A DNA stretch of 64,000 bases, taken from contig NZ_CP150233.1 of NCBI RefSeq assembly GCF_037974265.1, positions 1,860,001-1,924,000 on the forward strand, read 5' to 3'. The stretch's first letter is position 1. The number at the start of each line of letters is the position of its first letter. The DNA comes from Paenibacillus sp. FSL R5-0623 (GTDB lineage: Bacteria > Bacillota > Bacilli > Paenibacillales > Paenibacillaceae). Of this stretch, positions 61,205-64,000 are shown in pieces. Below the pieces are notes generated by a model. That model was not told the origin of the DNA. It saw only the letters and a list, made by a program, of their open reading frames with translations, and ran no database searches. A program made the position numbers and the translations under genes.

Positions 61205-62373
61205 GTGAGTCCAACAACAAGCCCAATTCCGAGTTGAAATTTGATACCAAGTTGCTTCATTTCGGCGATGAGATTGACAAAACGACTGGAGCCTCCAGTG
61301 TACCGATCTATCAAGCATCAACGTTCCATCATTTTGATATCTTCAATCCGCCTCAGCATGACTACAGTCGTTCGGGTAATCCGACACGTCAGGCTTTGGA
61401 AGATTACATCACATTGCTGGAGGGCGGCGCACGAGGCTTCGCCTATTCTTCGGGGATGGCTGCGATATCAAGCGTGTTCATGATGTTCTCCGCAGGGGAC
61501 CACATGATTGTAACGGAAGACGTATATGGAGGTACGTATCGTTTGCTTACTTCCATATTAAGCCGTATGCAGATCGAGACAACCTTTGTAGACATGACCA
61601 ATATAGATGAAGTAAAAGCGGCACTCAAGCCAAACACCAAGGCAGTTTATATGGAAACACCATCCAACCCTACACTGCGAATTACGGATATCGCTACTGT
61701 AACTGACTGGTCGAAGGAACATGACCTGATCACGATTCTGGATAACACCTTTATGACACCGTACTATCAGCGTCCAATTGAGCTTGGTGTGGACATCGTC
61801 GTACATAGTGCTACGAAGTTTCTCGGAGGTCACAGTGATGTACTGGCAGGGTTAGCCGTTGCTCGCACGGAATCACTTGGCGTACAACTGAAACAGTTGC
61901 AAAATGGACTTGGAACTGTACTCGGGGCACAAGAATCCTGGCTTCTGATGCGCGGGATGAAAACCTTGGGAGCTCGCATGGCTCATAGTGAACGGAGCAC
62001 AGCCAAACTGGCGGCATGGCTTAATGAGCGCAGTGATATTACCGCTGTCTTTTATCCTGGACTGGAGGATCATCCGGGCCGTGAGGCACATGAGCGCCAG
62101 TCCACAGGATATGGAGCTGTCGTTTCATTTGACGTCGGTTCAGGTGATCGCGCAAAAGCAGTTCTTAACCGGGTGAAGCTCCCCATTGTTGCTGTAAGCT
62201 TGGGAGCTGTGGAGAGTATTCTGTCCTACCCAGTGATGATGTCTCACGCTGCAATGCCGGCTGAGGTTCGCCGTGACCGTGGCATTACAGATGGGTTGCT
62301 GCGCTTCTCTGTAGGTCTGGAAGATATCGAAGATCTGATTGTAGATTTGGAACAAGCACTTCAGGAATCATAG
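61201..62373 (+). CDS. metC: Cystathionine beta-lyase
   Basis: A 390-residue PLP enzyme homologous to the upstream gene, with the cofactor Lys in HSATKFLGGHSDVLAG. It cleaves cystathionine to homocysteine, completing transsulfuration. The metI-metC order and overlap match Bacillus subtilis. The two neighbours are close paralogues, so the exact split of activities between them is inferred from order and family. Confidence 0.9.
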   Translation: MSESNNKPNSELKFDTKLLHFGDEIDKTTGASSVPIYQASTFHHFDIFNPPQHDYSRSGNPTRQALEDYITLLEGGARGFAYSSGMAAISSVFMMFSAGDHMIVTEDVYGGTYRLLTSILSRMQIETTFVDMTNIDEVKAALKPNTKAVYMETPSNPTLRITDIATVTDWSKEHDLITILDNTFMTPYYQRPIELGVDIVVHSATKFLGGHSDVLAGLAVARTESLGVQLKQLQNGLGTVLGAQESWLLMRGMKTLGARMAHSERSTAKLAAWLNERSDITAVFYPGLEDHPGREAHERQSTGYGAVVSFDVGSGDRAKAVLNRVKLPIVAVSLGAVESILSYPVMMSHAAMPAEVRRDRGITDGLLRFSVGLEDIEDLIVDLEQALQES

Positions 62374-62458
62374 CAAAAGTGGATGATTGAATACGCCGAA
62401 GCGTATCACTTAAGTTCGAAATAATTCTTTTCCATATGTAAAAATTTTTACTTATTTT

Positions 62459-62488
62459 TAAAGCACCTGTACATAAGGTGCTTTTTTT
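62459..62488 (+). terminator. Terminator of the met operon
   Basis: AAAGCACCT pairs with AGGTGCTTT over a 7-nt loop, followed by T residues. Confidence 0.9.
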
Positions 62489-62614
62489 CACATGTAACCT
62501 GTGTTACGATATGTGGAGTACAGAAATACGATGTTGCCACCAGAACTTGCTTCTCTTGAACAAGTTGGGACGGATCGTTATATAATTTCTCTTCATGAGG
62601 GAGGCTTTTTTACG

Positions 62615-63751
62615 ATGAGTACGGTAGACCGTATCTTAGATAAAGCCCTTCGGGGCGAACGTTTGGACTTGGAAGACACGATTCAGCTATTTGAATCCAA
62701 TGAAGTGGACAAAATCGGGGCTGCTGCTAATGTCATTATGAAACGCATGCACCCTGAACCATACAGAACATTTGTAATCGGGCGTAACGTCAACTACACG
62801 AACGTGTGTGATGTGTACTGCCGTTTTTGTGCTTTTTACCGCAGACCTGGCTCGGATGAAGGTTATGTACTTCCAGACGAAGTTATTTTCCAGAAGATTC
62901 AGGAAACGGAAGATGTGAATGGTACCGAGATTTTGATGCAAGGTGGAACGAATCCAAACTTGCCTTTCAGCTATTACACAGACCTGTTGAAAGCCATCAA
63001 AGAGCGTTTCCCAAACATCACGATGCACTCTTTCTCCCCAGCGGAGATTATGAAAATGGTTGAAGTATCCGATGGCCTTACATTGGAAGAGGTTGTTCGT
63101 GCTATTCACGAAGCTGGACTGGATTCCTTGCCTGGCGGCGGCGCTGAAATTCTGGATGACCGCACACGTCGGAAGATCAGCCGCTTGAAAGGTTCATGGC
63201 GGGATTGGATGGACGTTATGCAAACTGCACACCGCATCGGTATGAACACCACGGCAACGATGGTTATCGGACTTGGTGAATCGATGGAAGAGCGTGCATT
63301 ACACTTGCTCCGTGTACGTGAAGCTCAGGACGAATGTATTGCGAACAAGTATGACTCCGAAGGTTTCCTGGCATTCATTCCTTGGACTTTCCAGCCAGAC
63401 AATACCAACCTTAAGCTGGAGCGTCAGACTCCGGAAGAGTACTTGAAGACTGTAGCCATCAGCCGACTGGTGCTGGATAATATCAAGAACATCCAATCCT
63501 CATGGGTTACCATGGGTCCGGAGATCGGTAAGAAGTCGCTTGAATTTGGCTGTAATGACTTCGGTAGCACGATGATTGAAGAGAACGTTGTATCTGCTGC
63601 TGGTGCAACTTATAAAGTTAACATTGAATCCATTCTCCGTTTGATTCGGGAGTCCGGTTATATCCCGGCACAACGTAACACTCGATACGAGATTGTGCGC
63701 ATGTTCGACGAAGAGAATTCCGTGCATGAAGATTTCGTAATGCAGAACTAA
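62615..63751 (+). CDS. mqnC: Cyclic dehypoxanthinyl futalosine synthase (menaquinone, futalosine route)
   Basis: A 378-residue radical SAM enzyme. The iron-sulfur motif is CDVYCRFC (Cys65, Cys69, Cys72), and the fold continues with MQGGTNPNLPF and SLPGGGAEIL, typical of MqnC. It cyclises dehypoxanthine futalosine, a step of the alternative menaquinone pathway. The ATG at 62615 follows GAGGGAGG at 62597-62604. The open frame continues upstream to 62501 without a ribosome binding site. No other mqn gene is nearby. Confidence 0.9.
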   Translation: MSTVDRILDKALRGERLDLEDTIQLFESNEVDKIGAAANVIMKRMHPEPYRTFVIGRNVNYTNVCDVYCRFCAFYRRPGSDEGYVLPDEVIFQKIQETEDVNGTEILMQGGTNPNLPFSYYTDLLKAIKERFPNITMHSFSPAEIMKMVEVSDGLTLEEVVRAIHEAGLDSLPGGGAEILDDRTRRKISRLKGSWRDWMDVMQTAHRIGMNTTATMVIGLGESMEERALHLLRVREAQDECIANKYDSEGFLAFIPWTFQPDNTNLKLERQTPEEYLKTVAISRLVLDNIKNIQSSWVTMGPEIGKKSLEFGCNDFGSTMIEENVVSAAGATYKVNIESILRLIRESGYIPAQRNTRYEIVRMFDEENSVHEDFVMQN

Positions 63752-63812
63752 TCCTGATGATTTGAATACTACTTCCATAACTGCTGATCGTTAGATAAGT
63801 ATTTATGAAGCT

Positions 63813-63856
63813 AAGCCCGCTGACTACTCTGTTTGGAGAGACGGCGGGCTTTTTGA
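63813..63856 (+). terminator. Terminator after mqnC
   Basis: AAGCCCGC pairs with GCGGGCTT across a loop of about 24 nt, followed by T residues. Confidence 0.85.
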
Positions 63857-63982
63857 TTTCTTTCTGCGGTTCGAGGTCATCAAACAGTACATGTTACGCA
63901 ATTGCCGATATTTTATATTGAAATTGAACTGTTACAATGAAAGGGAACTTGTGTAGTCAGACACGCTGGAAGGGGTAAACCG

Positions 63983-64000
63983 ATGAAGAGAAGAATACTT
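63983..64000 (+). CDS. Start of a gene cut by the window end
   Basis: ATG at 63983 follows GGAAGGGG (63968-63975) and an extended -10 TGTTACAAT (63930-63938). Only six codons (MKRRIL) are visible, so the product cannot be named. Confidence 0.45.

Overview
The window reads as chromosomal DNA of a spore-forming, low-to-mid GC Gram-positive bacterium of the Bacillales, most probably a Paenibacillus. This rests on Bacillus-type gene content and order (infC-rpmI-rplT, pheS-pheT followed by a zapA-type gene and mutS2, nupNOPQ, an alaR-alaT pair), strong AGGAGG ribosome binding sites, T-box and SAM riboswitch leaders, a PerR box, a sporulation-type histidine kinase, a Spo0E-type phosphatase and CotF-like coat proteins. 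The species call is inference. Most genes lie on the + strand and look like ordinary core genome; there is no prophage, transposase, CRISPR array or rRNA operon.

Layout. 1-8.2 kb: the end of a membrane glycosyltransferase, the translation operon infC-rpmI-rplT with an L20-type leader, and a four-gene nucleoside ABC importer. 8.3-9.2 kb: a Gly/Pro/Tyr-repeat protein and a GNAT acetyltransferase. 9.3-17.5 kb: branched-chain amino acid synthesis, with a T-box leader (apparent Leu specifier CUC), ilvB-ilvH, a large inverted repeat, ilvC and leuA, then an aldo/keto reductase on the other strand, then leuB. 17.5-20.6 kb: a PerR-box peroxiredoxin, a small zinc-finger protein and a PAS histidine kinase. 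20.7-25.2 kb: MoxR-DUF58-DUF4129 and an aldolase-like enzyme. 25.4-27.6 kb: a membrane GGDEF-EAL protein, then tRNA-Gly. 28.0-30.2 kb: an ABC-F protein behind a 300-nt leader that holds a 44-codon upstream reading frame and a terminator. 30.3-34.4 kb: a structured repeat, then a Phe T-box and pheS-pheT. 34.5-40.9 kb: a giant ZapA/coiled-coil protein, a CuA-like lipoprotein, a small membrane protein and mutS2. 41-49.9 kb: small membrane and zinc-ribbon proteins, a transporter, an oxidoreductase, coat proteins, alaR-alaT, a Spo0E-like protein, a lipoprotein, a CobU-like protein and a DedA protein. 50-57.3 kb: cobalamin adenosyltransferase, an RluA-type synthase, an ArsC/Spx-like protein, a 5'-3' exonuclease, a phosphodiester glycosidase, MOSC and ROK proteins and an HRDC protein. 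57.3-64 kb: corA, a SAM riboswitch with metA-metI-metC, and mqnC.

Regulatory RNA is the common thread. At least five operons (infC, ilvB, the ABC-F gene, pheS, metA) have leaders ending in an intrinsic terminator just before the first gene. They are predicted to sense ribosomal protein L20, uncharged tRNA-Leu, stalled ribosomes, uncharged tRNA-Phe and S-adenosylmethionine respectively.

The items most worth following up are the ABC-F leader and its 44-residue upstream peptide, the roughly 900-residue ZapA/coiled-coil fusion, and the 204-bp hairpin-rich repeat whose right end supplies the -35 box of the pheS promoter. After these come the 95-bp inverted repeat before ilvC and the small Sm-like/GPGY-repeat protein. 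No wholly new multigene system is evident.
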